56,331 nt of DNA from assembly GCF_011008935.1 (NCBI RefSeq), contig NZ_JAAIVJ010000016.1, forward strand, positions 1 to 56,331, given 5' to 3'. Under the pieces are notes generated by a model, which saw only the letters and a program-made list of their open reading frames with translations, was not told the DNA's origin and did no database searches. How positions within the stretch are numbered: position 1 is the first letter of the stretch; every line of letters starts with the position of its first letter. The DNA comes from Tabrizicola oligotrophica. GTDB lineage: Bacteria; Pseudomonadota; Alphaproteobacteria; Rhodobacterales; Rhodobacteraceae. The position numbers and the translations under genes were made by a program. Of the stretch, positions 1-8,937 are shown in pieces.

Positions 1-84
1 AGCGGTGGGATTCGAACCCACGGTGGAGTTCCCCCCACGCTGGTTTTCAAGACCAGAGCCTTAAACCACTCGGCCACACTTCCG
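1..84 (-). tRNA. tRNA-Ser (anticodon UGA), 3' end cut by window edge
   Basis: Read on the minus strand, the gene starts with the acceptor strand CGGAAGT at 84-78, followed by a D-arm of class II type (GGCCGAGTGG), an anticodon stem CTGGT/ACCAG around the loop CTTGAAA (anticodon TGA), a long variable arm and the T-arm GGTTCGAATCC. The last four acceptor bases (expected TCCG) lie outside the window, so the 3' end is missing. It decodes UCA and other UCN serine codons. Confidence 0.93.
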
Positions 85-291
85 TTCGGGCGGGCTTAGC
101 GGGTTCGCGGCGATTCTGAAAGGGCGGGGCAATGGGGCTCACGAAGGGTTTTCCGCCGAGGCGCAGCCTTGCCCTTCCCTGCGGCGCGGGGCTTCTGTAT
201 CATGGCGCAAATCAATCGGGTCGCCTTGTTTCCGAAACCGGGCAGGCCTTCAGAAGCGCGCCAGCAGAACGCGCGATATAGGACGTTGAGC

Positions 292-1338
292 ATGGCAGGC
301 ACGGCACTCGCGCGGGTTCTACTTGTGGTATCGGCAACCGCCCTTCTGGCGGGATGTCAGGGCGAAGGCAGCCCCTTCGGCAAGACGGCGGGTCCGGGCG
401 ATGCGGCGCCAGAGGCTGCGGCAGCGCTGGATGCGCCGGCCGGTGCCGAAGGCGAAGTGGCCCCGGATGCCGCGGCCAGGCCGGTGAAAGGGGCCGCGAA
501 ATCGGTCAAGCTTGTCGACCGCGATGTCGAGGCGCCCGAGGTGTTTTCCGTCACCGACATGGCCCTTTGGGATGGCCGGCCCTCGCTGGGGGGGGTCTGG
601 GTTGCCTCGCCCGATGCCGTGGACCCCGAGCGGGTGATCCTGCGCAACGCCGAGAATGGCAAGTTCGTCATCGGCGCGCTGTTCCGGCGCGAGCGCGACA
701 ACCCCGGCCCGGCCTTGCAGATCTCGTCCGACGCCGCCGCGGCCCTTGGCCTGCTGGCGGGCCAGCCCGGCAAGATCGGCGTCACGGCCCTGCGCCGCGA
801 AGAGGCGCCGGTGACGGCGCCCGACGCCTCCAAACCGCTGCTGGATGCGGCCGAGACCGTCGAGACCGAAGCGACTGATCCGACAGCGCCGGGGGTTGAG
901 GCCGCCCTGCCCGCCGCCGGGGAGGCCGCTGCGGCGCCGACGCCCCCCAAGTCCAAGGGGTTCAGCCTGTTCAAGAAAAAGCCCAAGGTGACGGGCGGTC
1001 CGGTGGCCCCGGTGGTGACGTCGCAGCCGCTTGACGCGGGCGCGGCCACGACGGCCCCCACGGCAACCGCTCCGGCATCACCGGCCCCTGCCGCCGCGGC
1101 GCCGGCGGCGAAAGCGCCGGCTGCAGCCGGGCTGATCCAGATCGGCATCTTCTCGGTCGAGGCCAATGCCAAGCGCGCGGTTGACACGCTGGCCAAGGCG
1201 GGCGTTGCCGCCACGGTCCGCGCCGAGACATCGCAGGGCAAGGCCTTCTGGTCGGTCACCGCCGCCGGCGGGTCGGAGGCGCTGGCCAAGGTGAAGGCGG
1301 CCGGGTTTGCCGATGCCTACATGCTGAAACGTGGCTGA
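292..1338 (+). CDS. SPOR-domain lipoprotein
   Basis: Predicted 348-residue lipoprotein. I chose the ATG at 292 because AGGA lies 9-12 bases upstream and translation then opens with a lipoprotein signal whose lipobox is LLAGC, with the lipidated Cys at residue 22. A longer in-frame start at 169 would bury this signal. Residues about 84-170 form a compact unrecognised domain. Residues about 175-275 are a Pro/Ala-rich linker with a basic patch. Residues about 279-348 look like a SPOR domain (IQIGIFSVEANAKRAV ... AFWSVTA), which in known families binds denuded peptidoglycan at division sites. It lies just upstream of a D,D-carboxypeptidase gene, with 16 bp between its stop and that gene's preferred start, which fits a role in the cell wall. 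The exact function is unknown. Confidence 0.82.
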   Translation: MAGTALARVLLVVSATALLAGCQGEGSPFGKTAGPGDAAPEAAAALDAPAGAEGEVAPDAAARPVKGAAKSVKLVDRDVEAPEVFSVTDMALWDGRPSLGGVWVASPDAVDPERVILRNAENGKFVIGALFRRERDNPGPALQISSDAAAALGLLAGQPGKIGVTALRREEAPVTAPDASKPLLDAAETVETEATDPTAPGVEAALPAAGEAAAAPTPPKSKGFSLFKKKPKVTGGPVAPVVTSQPLDAGAATTAPTATAPASPAPAAAAPAAKAPAAAGLIQIGIFSVEANAKRAVDTLAKAGVAATVRAETSQGKAFWSVTAAGGSEALAKVKAAGFADAYMLKRG

Positions 1339-1354
1339 CCCGACAGGAGGCTCC

Positions 1355-2530
1355 ATGCTGTATTCTTCCCTCCGCTCCTCGCTTTGCGGCGCGCTTGCGG
1401 CCAGCCTTCTGGCCCTGCCGGCCTTTGGCTTTGACACCGCGGCCCGCTCGGCCTGGGTCTATGACATGACGACCCACACGGTCCTGATGGACAAGGATGG
1501 CAATGTGCCGGTGCCGCCGGCCTCGATGTCGAAGCTGATGACCATCAACATGCTGTTCGAGGCGCTGCGCGATGGGCGGGTGACGCTGGACACCACCTTT
1601 TCGGTCTCGTCGCGGGCCACTGAAATGACCGCGCGCGGCGGCTCGACGATGTATCTGCAAGAGGGCGACCGGCCAACCGTGGAAGACCTGTTGCACGGTA
1701 TGATCGTGAATTCCGGCAATGACGCCTGCATCGTGGTGGCCGAGGGCCTCGCCGGCAGCGAAGAGGCCTTTGCCGCCCAGATGACCGAACGCGCCCGCAT
1801 TCTGGGGATGGAGCAGTCCAATTTCGCCAATTCCAGCGGCTGGCCCGATCCGACCCACAAGATGAGCATGAAGGATCTGGGCATCCTGGCCCGGCGCCTG
1901 ATCGAGGAATTTCCGGAGTATTATCCGCTCTTTGCCCAGACCTCGTACAACTACAAGGACCGCGCGCCGGCGAATGCCAACAACCGCAACCCGCTTCTGA
2001 AGCTGGGCATCGGCGCGGACGGGCTGAAGACCGGTCACACCGCCGAGGCGGGTTATGGGCTGGTGGGCAGCGTCAAGCAAGGCGAGCGGCGGATCATCTT
2101 TGCCTTTGCCGGCACCGAAAGCGACAAGGCGCGCGCCGAGGAGGCAGAGCGCATCACCTCCTGGGCATTCCGGCAATTCGCCCTGAAGACCACGACCAAG
2201 GCCGGCACCCGGCTGGCCGAGGCGCCGGTACATCTGGGCGAGGCCGAAACGGTCGGGCTGGTGCCGGCCGAAGACATCCGGCTGCTGGTGCCCGCCGTCG
2301 CCCATGGCACGCTCAAGGGCGAGGTGGTCTATCAAGGCCCGGTGGAAGCGCCGATTGCCAAGGGCACGGTGCTGGCGGAGCTGGTGATCGACGTGCCGGA
2401 ACTTGGCCCGCAGCGCGTGCCGCTGGTGGCGGAAGCCGATGTGGCCAAGGGCGGCTTCATGGTGCGGATGAAGGCGGCGGCGCAGGTGTTGCAAGCCCGC
2501 TATTTCGGCAGCGAAGCACCCGCAAGCTGA
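1355..2530 (+). CDS. D-alanyl-D-alanine carboxypeptidase (PBP5/DacF family)
   Basis: 391-residue penicillin-binding protein of the low-molecular-mass class that trims the terminal D-Ala from peptidoglycan pentapeptides in the periplasm. It has an N-terminal signal peptide and all three motifs of the family: SxxK as SMSK (nucleophile Ser about 57, Lys 60), SGN in VNSGNDA, and KTG in GLKTGHTAEAGYG. A C-terminal beta-rich PBP5-type domain follows (about 280-370). The ATG at 1355 is preceded by AGGAGG 4 bases upstream; a GTG at 1331 overlapping the previous gene is less likely. The stop codon overlaps the start of tmk (TGATG), so the two are probably translationally coupled. The family assignment is firm; the paralogue name (dacC, dacF) is not. 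Confidence 0.93.
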   Translation: MLYSSLRSSLCGALAASLLALPAFGFDTAARSAWVYDMTTHTVLMDKDGNVPVPPASMSKLMTINMLFEALRDGRVTLDTTFSVSSRATEMTARGGSTMYLQEGDRPTVEDLLHGMIVNSGNDACIVVAEGLAGSEEAFAAQMTERARILGMEQSNFANSSGWPDPTHKMSMKDLGILARRLIEEFPEYYPLFAQTSYNYKDRAPANANNRNPLLKLGIGADGLKTGHTAEAGYGLVGSVKQGERRIIFAFAGTESDKARAEEAERITSWAFRQFALKTTTKAGTRLAEAPVHLGEAETVGLVPAEDIRLLVPAVAHGTLKGEVVYQGPVEAPIAKGTVLAELVIDVPELGPQRVPLVAEADVAKGGFMVRMKAAAQVLQARYFGSEAPAS

Positions 2531-3159
2531 TGGGAAACGGCGCGTTCCTGTCCTTTGAAGGCATTGACGGATCGGGGAAATCTACCCAAGCCCGGCTCTT
2601 GGCCGCCGCGCTGCGGGCAACGGGCCGCGCAGTGACGCTGACGCGCGAGCCGGGCGGCAGTCCGGGCGCCGAGGAGATCCGCCGTCTGGTGCTGGAGGGC
2701 GACCCCGACCGCTGGTCGCCCGAGACCGAGCTTTTGCTGTTCACCGCCGCGCGCCGCGACCATCTGGAAAAGACCATCCGGCCCGCCGTGGCGCGCGGTG
2801 AAGTCGTCATCACCGACCGGTTTGCCGATTCAACTCGGATGTATCAGGGTCTGACGCGCGGCAATCTTGCCGCCGCGGTCGACCAGTTGCACACGCTGAT
2901 GATCGGGGTGGAACCCGACCTGACCTTCCTGATCGACATCCCGCCCGAGGCCGGGCTGGCGCGGGCCACTGCGCGGGCCGGCAAGGAAATGCGGTTCGAG
3001 GATATGGGTCTGGAGGTGCAGCGCCGCGTCCGGGACGGGTTTCTGGCACTGGCCGCGCAGGCCCCTGCCCGTTTCCGGGTGATCGACGGCAATCGCCCCG
3101 AGGCCGAGGTCGCGGCCGAAGTGCAGGCCGTGGCGACGGGCTGGCTTGCCGGACGATGA
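2530..3159 (+). CDS. tmk: Thymidylate kinase
   Basis: 209-residue dTMP kinase, which makes dTDP from dTMP and ATP for DNA synthesis. The P-loop is EGIDGSGKST (residues 10-19), the DRF motif that contacts the substrate is at 96-98, and TREPGGSPGAE at about 38-48 matches the family's REPGG signature. Length is normal. The start overlaps the stop of the carboxypeptidase gene and its own stop overlaps the start of holB by 4 bp. The tmk-holB-tatD-MBL order is common in bacteria and supports the assignment. Confidence 0.97.
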   Translation: MGNGAFLSFEGIDGSGKSTQARLLAAALRATGRAVTLTREPGGSPGAEEIRRLVLEGDPDRWSPETELLLFTAARRDHLEKTIRPAVARGEVVITDRFADSTRMYQGLTRGNLAAAVDQLHTLMIGVEPDLTFLIDIPPEAGLARATARAGKEMRFEDMGLEVQRRVRDGFLALAAQAPARFRVIDGNRPEAEVAAEVQAVATGWLAGR

Positions 3160-4286
3160 GCGCGCCCGACATCCCCGAACCCGATGTCATCGAGGGCGCG
3201 CCGCATCCGCGCGCCACGCAGACCCTGCTGGGGCAATCCGGGGCCGAGGCGACCTTCCTGCAGGCTTTCAACGCGGGCCGGCTGCACCATGGCTGGCTGA
3301 TCTCGGGTCCGCGCGGCGTCGGCAAGGCGACGCTGGCCTGGCGGCTGGCGCGGTTCCTGCTGGCCGCGCCCGAGGATGACGGCGGCATGTTCGCCCCGCC
3401 GCCGCCCGAGACGCTGGGGATTGCCGCCGACCATCCGGTCGCCCGCCGCATCGCCGCCCTGTCGGAACCGCGGCTGTTCCTGCTGCGCCGGGCCTGGGAT
3501 GAAAAGAAGGCCAAGCTGCAGGACGTGATCTCGGTCGACGAGGTGCGGAAGATGAAAAGCTTCTTCACCCTCTCGGCGGCCGATGGCGGGCGGCGGGTGG
3601 CGATCATCGACGCGGTGGACGAGATGAACCCGGCGGCGGCCAATGCGCTGCTGAAGCTGCTGGAAGAGCCGCCGAAAGCGGTGACGATGTTTCTGGTCAG
3701 CCACCAGCCGGCGCGGCTCTTGCCGACCATCCGCTCGCGCTGCCGCGAGCTGCGGCTGGGGCCGTTATCGGCGGAAACCCTGTCGGACGCGCTGACCATG
3801 GCCGGAGGCGAGGTGGAGCCCGAAAACCGCGCGGCGCTTGCCGAACTCGCGGGCGGCTCGGTGGGCGAGGCGTTTCGCATGACCAACCTCGAAGGGCTGT
3901 CCCTCTATGCCCGGATCGTGAAGCTGATGGCCAGCCTGCCCCGGCTGGACCGGGTGCAGGCGCTGGCGCTGGCAGAGGCAGGCGCCGGGCGCGGGGCCGA
4001 GGCGCAGTTCGACCTCATCGTCTCGCTGCTTGATCTGTTCCTCGCCCGGCTGGCCCGCGCCGGTACTGTCGGGCACTGCCCGCCCGAGGCCGCCCCGGGC
4101 GAGGCGGCGCTGATCACACGCCTCTCCCCCCACCCCATCGCCGCGCGCGGCTGGGCCGATCTGGCGCAAAGCCTTGGCATCCGGGCGCGGCGGGCAAGGG
4201 CGGTGAACCTTGACCCTGCCGCGCTTCTCATGGATATGCTTCTGAAGATCGACGAGACGGCGGCGGCCCTGTCTCGATCGTCCTGA
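3156..4286 (+). CDS. holB: DNA polymerase III subunit delta'
   Basis: 376-residue clamp-loader subunit that, with delta and tau/gamma, opens the sliding clamp at replication forks. The AAA+ fold shows a P-loop-like GPRGVGKAT (51-59), the box ALLKLLEEPP and an SRC motif (TIRSRCREL). I do not see the Cys4 zinc cluster present in the E. coli protein. The helical C-terminal collar domain is present. The start ATG overlaps the tmk stop by 4 bp. Some alphaproteobacterial records simply call it DNA polymerase III subunit delta'. Confidence 0.94.
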   Translation: MSAPDIPEPDVIEGAPHPRATQTLLGQSGAEATFLQAFNAGRLHHGWLISGPRGVGKATLAWRLARFLLAAPEDDGGMFAPPPPETLGIAADHPVARRIAALSEPRLFLLRRAWDEKKAKLQDVISVDEVRKMKSFFTLSAADGGRRVAIIDAVDEMNPAAANALLKLLEEPPKAVTMFLVSHQPARLLPTIRSRCRELRLGPLSAETLSDALTMAGGEVEPENRAALAELAGGSVGEAFRMTNLEGLSLYARIVKLMASLPRLDRVQALALAEAGAGRGAEAQFDLIVSLLDLFLARLARAGTVGHCPPEAAPGEAALITRLSPHPIAARGWADLAQSLGIRARRARAVNLDPAALLMDMLLKIDETAAALSRSS

Positions 4287-4309
4287 AGCTGTTCTCTTGC
4301 GGCCCCCGC

Positions 4310-4360
4310 CCGGGGGTTTCACACCCCCGGACCCCCGTGGGATATTTGGGAACAGATGAA
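4310..4360. repeat. Possible dispersed intergenic element, copy 1 (hairpin plus GGGATATTT..CAGATGAA)
   Basis: Between holB and the tatD-type gene there is a 7-bp stem (CCGGGGG 4310-4316 with CCCCCGG 4324-4330, 7-base loop), followed by GGGATATTT, five bases, and CAGATGAA ending at 4360. A similar string (GGGATATTT, five bases, CAGCATGAA) lies at 25896-25938, also directly after a stop codon and a GC-rich stretch. With only two copies in view the repeat status is tentative. Confidence 0.35.
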
Positions 4361-4384
4361 GCGGAAAGGCCCCGGAGTTTGAAC

Positions 4385-5188
4385 GTGACGCCGCCAGAGC
4401 TTGTCGACAGCCACTGCCATCTGGATTTCGCCGATTTCGACGGCGAGGTGGACGCCATCATCGCCCGGGCCGCCGCGGCGGGTGTGCGGCGGATGGTGAC
4501 GATCTGCACCAGGTTGCCGAACGAACCGAAGGTGCGGGCGATTGCCGAAGCGCATCCGGGCGTGTTCTATGCCGTCGGCCTGCATCCGATGAGCGTTGCC
4601 GAGGCCGCGCCGGTCACGGTTGCGGAGCTGGTGGCGTTCGCCCGGCATCCGAAGATGGTGGGGATTGGCGAGACCGGGCTGGATTACCACTACACGCCCG
4701 ACAGCGCCGAGGTGCAAAAGCAGTCCTTGCGGGTGCATATCGAGGCGGCGCAGGAGACGCAGTTGCCGCTCATCATCCATGCCCGCGCGGCGGATGCCGA
4801 CATGGAGCGCCTTCTGGCCGAGGGTATGGCGGCGAAGCCCTATCCTTGCGTGATGCATTGCTTTTCGTCAGGCGCGCGGCTGGCCGAGGCGGCGCTGGAG
4901 ATGGGGTTCTACCTGTCGATGTCGGGCATTGCGACCTTTCCGAAATCGGGCGAATTGCGCGAGATCTTTGCCCGTGCGCCGCTGGCCCGCATTCTGGTGG
5001 AAACCGACAGCCCCTATCTGGCCCCCGTGCCGCATCGCGGGCGGCGCAACGAACCGGCCTACACCGCCTTCACCGCGCGCACCGGGGCGCAGGTCTTCGG
5101 CGTGAGCGAGGCCGAATTTGCCGCCGCCACCACCGCAAACTTCGATCGGCTGTTCCGCAAGGCCGCCCTTGCGGCCAAGGCGGCGTAA
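4385..5188 (+). CDS. TatD family metal-dependent hydrolase (DNase)
   Basis: 267-residue TIM-barrel hydrolase of the TatD family, known as Mg2+-dependent 3'-5' DNases or nucleic-acid quality-control enzymes. Metal ligands appear in order: HxH in VDSHCHLDF near the N-terminus, Glu in GIGETGLDYHY, His in IIHARAA, His in VMHCFSSG, and Asp in VETDSPYLAP followed by HRGRRNEP. I use GTG at 4385 because the conserved HxH then falls at its usual distance from the N-terminus and CGGAG sits 8 bases upstream. A longer frame from a GTG at 4337 would start inside the intergenic repeat. It is probably in one operon with holB and the following gene, one base apart. Confidence 0.92.
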   Translation: MTPPELVDSHCHLDFADFDGEVDAIIARAAAAGVRRMVTICTRLPNEPKVRAIAEAHPGVFYAVGLHPMSVAEAAPVTVAELVAFARHPKMVGIGETGLDYHYTPDSAEVQKQSLRVHIEAAQETQLPLIIHARAADADMERLLAEGMAAKPYPCVMHCFSSGARLAEAALEMGFYLSMSGIATFPKSGELREIFARAPLARILVETDSPYLAPVPHRGRRNEPAYTAFTARTGAQVFGVSEAEFAAATTANFDRLFRKAALAAKAA

Positions 5189-5189
5189 G

Positions 5190-5993
5190 ATGGCGACGCT
5201 GCGCTTCACCATCCTGGGCTGCGGCTCGTCGGGGGGGGTGCCGCGGATTGGCGGCGACTGGGGGGATTGCGACCCCACGAACCCGAAGAACCGCCGCCGC
5301 CGCTGCTCGATGCTGGTGGAGCGGGTGCAGGGCGAAGCCGTGACGCGGGTGCTGATCGACACCTCGCCCGACATGCGCGACCAGCTTCTCGATGCCGGGG
5401 TCGGCGCGCTGGACGCGGTGGTCTACACCCATTCCCATGCCGACCATGTGCACGGGCTGGACGACCTGCGCCAGATCGTCTTCAACCTGCGCCATCGCCT
5501 GCCGGTCTGGGCCGACGGGCCAACGCAGGAGGCGCTATTGTCGCGCTTTGCCTATGCCTTCGTGCAGCCCGCGGGCAGCCCCTACCCGCCGATCCTGGAC
5601 CTGCGCACCATCGGCAAGGCGTTCGAGGTAACGGGCGCAGGCGGGGCGATTGCGTTCCAGCCGTTCGAAGTCGATCACGGCTCCATGGCGGCGCTTGGGT
5701 TCCGCATCGGCGGGCTGGCCTATCTGCCCGATGTGGTGGCAATCCCCGAGCCGGCCTGGGCGCATCTGGCGGGTCTTGACTGCTGGATCGTCGACGCGCT
5801 GCGGCGCAAGCCGCATCCAACCCATGCCCATCTTGCGATGACGCTGGACTGGATCGGCCGGGCGCGGCCGGGCCGCGCAGTCATCACCAACATGCATCTC
5901 GACATGGATTACGCCACGCTCGAGGCCGAACTGCCGCCGCATATCCGCCCGGCCTATGACGGCATGGTCATCACCTTCGACAACCTGCCGTGA
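5190..5993 (+). CDS. MBL-fold metallo-hydrolase, PhnP-like
   Basis: 267-residue metallo-beta-lactamase-fold hydrolase. The metal motif HSHADHVHGLDDL (His81, His83, Asp85, His86) is followed by later ligands in FEVDHGS, ISYLPDV-like LAYLPDV and NMHLDMDY. The opening LGCGSSGGVPRIG and the DCDPTNPKNRRRRCS segment are typical of the PhnP subgroup, whose best-known member cleaves 5-phosphoribosyl 1,2-cyclic phosphate. No phn genes are nearby, so the substrate is uncertain. The start ATG at 5190 is one base after the TatD stop; the holB-tatD-MBL trio is a familiar conserved run. Confidence 0.88.
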   Translation: MATLRFTILGCGSSGGVPRIGGDWGDCDPTNPKNRRRRCSMLVERVQGEAVTRVLIDTSPDMRDQLLDAGVGALDAVVYTHSHADHVHGLDDLRQIVFNLRHRLPVWADGPTQEALLSRFAYAFVQPAGSPYPPILDLRTIGKAFEVTGAGGAIAFQPFEVDHGSMAALGFRIGGLAYLPDVVAIPEPAWAHLAGLDCWIVDALRRKPHPTHAHLAMTLDWIGRARPGRAVITNMHLDMDYATLEAELPPHIRPAYDGMVITFDNLP

Positions 5994-6003
5994 GCAAGCC
6001 CCG

Positions 6004-6945
6004 ATGAGCGCGCTGATCGACGTGATCCTGCCGGTCTTCGTGGTGATCGGCTTTGGCTGGCTGGCCGCCTGGCGCAGGCTGTTTTCCGACAGCGCGGTCG
6101 ACGGGGTGATGCGCTTTGCCCAGAGCTTCGCCCTGCCGGTCCTGTTGTTCAAAAACGTCGCGGCGCTGGATCTAAGCGCGGCCTTTGCGCCGGGGCTCTT
6201 GCTGTCGTTCTACATCGGCGCCTTCACCTGCTTTGGCCTTGGCTATTTTGGCGCGCGGGCCGTCTTTGGCCGCCCGATGACCGATGCCGTCTCCATCGCC
6301 TTTGCCTGCACTTTCTCGAACTCGCTGCTCCTTGGCGTGCCGATCACCGAGCGCGCCTATGGCCCCGAGGCGCTGGCGGGAAATTTCGCCATTATCGGCA
6401 TCCATGCGCCGCTGATCTACACCTTCGGCATCGTGATGATGGAATGGGCGCGGTCGCGGGCCAATCCCGAGCGGACCCATGCCGACCTTGCCAAGCAGGT
6501 GCTGCGCGGCGTGTTCACCCAGCCGCTGGTGCTGGGGCTTGCGGCGGGCTTCGTGGTGAACCTGAGCGGCGTGCCGCAGCCGCGCGTGCTGGAGGCGGCG
6601 GTGGAGATGATGGCGCGGGCGGCACTGCCGGCGGCGCTGTTCGGGTTGGGCGGCGTCCTGTGGCGCTATCGGCCCGAGGGCGACAAGGGGCTGATCGCCA
6701 TGGTGACGCTCTGCTCGCTGGTGCTGCACCCGGCCATTGCCTATGGGCTGGCGCGGTTCGGCTTTGGCCTTGGCGTGGACGGGCTGCGGTCAGTCACCAT
6801 CACGGCGGCGATGGCGCCGGGGGTCAACGCCTATATGTTCGCGCATATGTACGGGGTGGGCAAACGGGTGAACGCCAGCGCGGTGCTGGTGGCGACGGGG
6901 CTGTCGATCCTGACGACTTGGGGCTGGCTGCACATCCTGCCGTGA
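6004..6945 (+). CDS. AEC family transporter (auxin efflux carrier-like permease)
   Basis: 313-residue integral membrane protein with about ten hydrophobic segments. It contains the two half-repeats typical of the AEC family, ending in the region ITAAMAPGVNAYMFAHMYG, where family members have the conserved small-residue crossover. Family members export or import organic acids and other anions; the substrate cannot be told from sequence. The ATG at 6004 is 10 bases after the previous stop, so it may be the last gene of the tmk-holB run. It converges on the agmatinase gene with 36 bp between stops and no obvious terminator. Confidence 0.88.
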   Translation: MSALIDVILPVFVVIGFGWLAAWRRLFSDSAVDGVMRFAQSFALPVLLFKNVAALDLSAAFAPGLLLSFYIGAFTCFGLGYFGARAVFGRPMTDAVSIAFACTFSNSLLLGVPITERAYGPEALAGNFAIIGIHAPLIYTFGIVMMEWARSRANPERTHADLAKQVLRGVFTQPLVLGLAAGFVVNLSGVPQPRVLEAAVEMMARAALPAALFGLGGVLWRYRPEGDKGLIAMVTLCSLVLHPAIAYGLARFGFGLGVDGLRSVTITAAMAPGVNAYMFAHMYGVGKRVNASAVLVATGLSILTTWGWLHILP

Positions 6946-6981
6946 GGATCGCCCGACGAGCGCCGCAGGCGACGAGGAGGC

Positions 6982-7938
6982 TCAGCGGAACCCCTTGGCG
7001 TGGAAGATGAAGCCGAGGAAGTTCAACAGAACCTGCGCCGCGAGGATCTGGGTCGACTGGCTCGGGTCGTAATCCGGCGCCACCTCGACAAGGTCCATCC
7101 CCACGACCTCATGGTTGCGGGCGACATGCTGCAAAAGCTCCAGCACTTCGTAATAGAGGAAGCCGCCATGGCTGGGCGTGCCGGTGCCCGGCGCGATCGA
7201 GGGGCAGAAGCCGTCAATGTCGAGCGTCAGGTAGACCCGCGCGCCCTTGGGGATGCGCGCGGCCACCGCCTCGGCGCCCAAGGCGCGGAACTGGCGGACC
7301 GAAAGGATATCGTCGCCCATCTTGCGGGCGGCGTCATAGCCGTCCTTGGCGGTGGAGGACACGTTGCGGATGCCGAGCGCCGTGATGCCCTTGACGTACT
7401 CCTTCTCCGCCGCCCGGCGCATGGGCGAGCCGTGGCCAACCCGCACGCCATGGCGTTCGTCGACGAAATCCAGGTGGGCGTCGATCTGCAGGATGTGAAT
7501 ATCGCCCTGGCCAGCGAAGGCCTCGATGCAGGGGATGTTCACCGAATGGTCGCCGCCGATCACCACCGGCAGGGCGCCGGCCTTCAGGATCGCCTCTACC
7601 CCCTTGCGGATATTGGCGTGGCTTTTCACGGTGTCGGTGTGGATGATGTCGGCGTCGCCGATATCGACGATGCGCACCGATTGCGGCAGGTAGGTGCAGT
7701 CGTCCTCGTGGTCATAGGCCCCGGCATGGCCGAAGCTGAACAGCGTCGAGGCCTCGCGCACCGAGCGGGGGCCAAAGCGGGCCCCGGCGCGGAACTGGGT
7801 GCCGAAATCGAACGGCGCCCCCAAGACCGCCACTTCGGCGTCGATCTTCGACCAGTCCTCGACATAGGGCCGCTTGCCGAAGGTCGAGATCCCGACGAAG
7901 GGCAGGTTCAGCCGCCCGCTTTCATAGCCGCCAGCCAT
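6982..7938 (-). CDS. speB: Agmatinase-type ureohydrolase
   Basis: 318-residue member of the arginase/agmatinase family, which hydrolyses a guanidino group to urea and an amine using two Mn2+ ions. Metal ligands are all visible: GGDHS (His131), DAHLDF (Asp153, His155, Asp157) and DIDGFCPS (Asp240, Asp242). Length is that of bacterial agmatinases. It is the last gene of a minus-strand operon with a polyamine-type ABC transporter, 16 bp after the permease. This suggests that imported agmatine or a related guanidino compound is converted to putrescine or the matching amine. Close relatives act on guanidinobutyrate, guanidinopropionate or guanidine, so the substrate is inferred from context. Confidence 0.85.
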   Translation of the reverse strand: MAGGYESGRLNLPFVGISTFGKRPYVEDWSKIDAEVAVLGAPFDFGTQFRAGARFGPRSVREASTLFSFGHAGAYDHEDDCTYLPQSVRIVDIGDADIIHTDTVKSHANIRKGVEAILKAGALPVVIGGDHSVNIPCIEAFAGQGDIHILQIDAHLDFVDERHGVRVGHGSPMRRAAEKEYVKGITALGIRNVSSTAKDGYDAARKMGDDILSVRQFRALGAEAVAARIPKGARVYLTLDIDGFCPSIAPGTGTPSHGGFLYYEVLELLQHVARNHEVVGMDLVEVAPDYDPSQSTQILAAQVLLNFLGFIFHAKGFR

Positions 7939-7954
7939 ATCCCTGCCCCTTCGA

Positions 7955-8926
7955 TCAGCGCGGCGTCACGCCGCGCAGGCGTTCGGACCGGCGGCGCAAG
8001 AGTTCGACCGAGGTCAGGAGCAGGATCGAGATGATCACGAGGATCGTTGCGACGGCGAGGATCGCCGGCGAGATCGCCTCGCGGATGCCGTTGAACATCT
8101 GGCGCGGGATGGTCTGCTGGTCGGGGCCGGCGATGAACAGGACCGCCACCACTTCGTCAAACGAGGTGACGAAGGCGAAAAGCGCGCCCGAGATGATGCC
8201 CGGCAGAATGAGCGGCATGACCACCTTGAAGAAGGTCGTGCGCGGGTTGGCGCCCAGCGAATGCGCCGCGCGGATCAGCGACTGGTCAAAGCCCGACAGC
8301 GTCGCCGTCACGGTGATGATGACGAAGGGAATGCCCAAGACCGCGTGGGCGACGATGACGCCCAGATGCGAGTTCACCAGACAGCCCTTTTCCGACAGGA
8401 ACACCCCGATCACCGCGCCGAAAACCGTCGTCGGATCGACACAGGCCTGAGCGTAGAAGAAACTCATGCCGACGGCGATGATGATGATCGGCACGATCAT
8501 CGGGCTGATGAGCAGCGCCATGATCAGACGGCGATAGGGCATTTCCGGGCGGCTGAGACCAAGCGCCGCGATGGTGCCGAGGACGGTGGCCAGAATGGTC
8601 GCCCAAAGCCCGACCCAGAACGAGTTCTTCGCCGCCTGCACCCAGGTTGCCCGGTGCCAGACTTCGGACCACCAGGCGCTGTCACGCACGCCGTCGGGGG
8701 TCGAATGCCCCAGCGTCAGCAGCGTGTCATACCAGCGCAGGCTGAAGCCTTCCGGATCAAGCGTCAGCATCTTCTCGGTGAAGGTGAAGTAGGGCTCGAC
8801 GTTGAACGACAGCGGAATGACCACCAGGATCGGGGCGATCAGGAAGATGAAGATCAGCGCGCAGATCACCAGATAGGTGTAATACCAGGTGCGCTCCAGC
8901 GGCGAGGCGTAGGTCGGAAGTGCCAT
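7955..8926 (-). CDS. ABC transporter permease, polyamine type (PotC-like)
   Basis: 323-residue inner-membrane permease with six predicted membrane spans and the EAA loop RAAHSLGANPRTTFFK that docks on the ATPase. An unusual feature is a loop of about 60 residues (41-103), rich in Trp and charged residues, between the first span and the conserved permease core; E. coli PotC lacks it. It starts 11 bp after the partner permease and ends 16 bp before the agmatinase-type gene. The likely substrates are putrescine, spermidine, agmatine or a related cation, judged from the family and the neighbouring ureohydrolase. Confidence 0.88.
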   Translation of the reverse strand: MALPTYASPLERTWYYTYLVICALIFIFLIAPILVVIPLSFNVEPYFTFTEKMLTLDPEGFSLRWYDTLLTLGHSTPDGVRDSAWWSEVWHRATWVQAAKNSFWVGLWATILATVLGTIAALGLSRPEMPYRRLIMALLISPMIVPIIIIAVGMSFFYAQACVDPTTVFGAVIGVFLSEKGCLVNSHLGVIVAHAVLGIPFVIITVTATLSGFDQSLIRAAHSLGANPRTTFFKVVMPLILPGIISGALFAFVTSFDEVVAVLFIAGPDQQTIPRQMFNGIREAISPAILAVATILVIISILLLTSVELLRRRSERLRGVTPR

Positions 8927-8937
8927 GATATGTCTCC

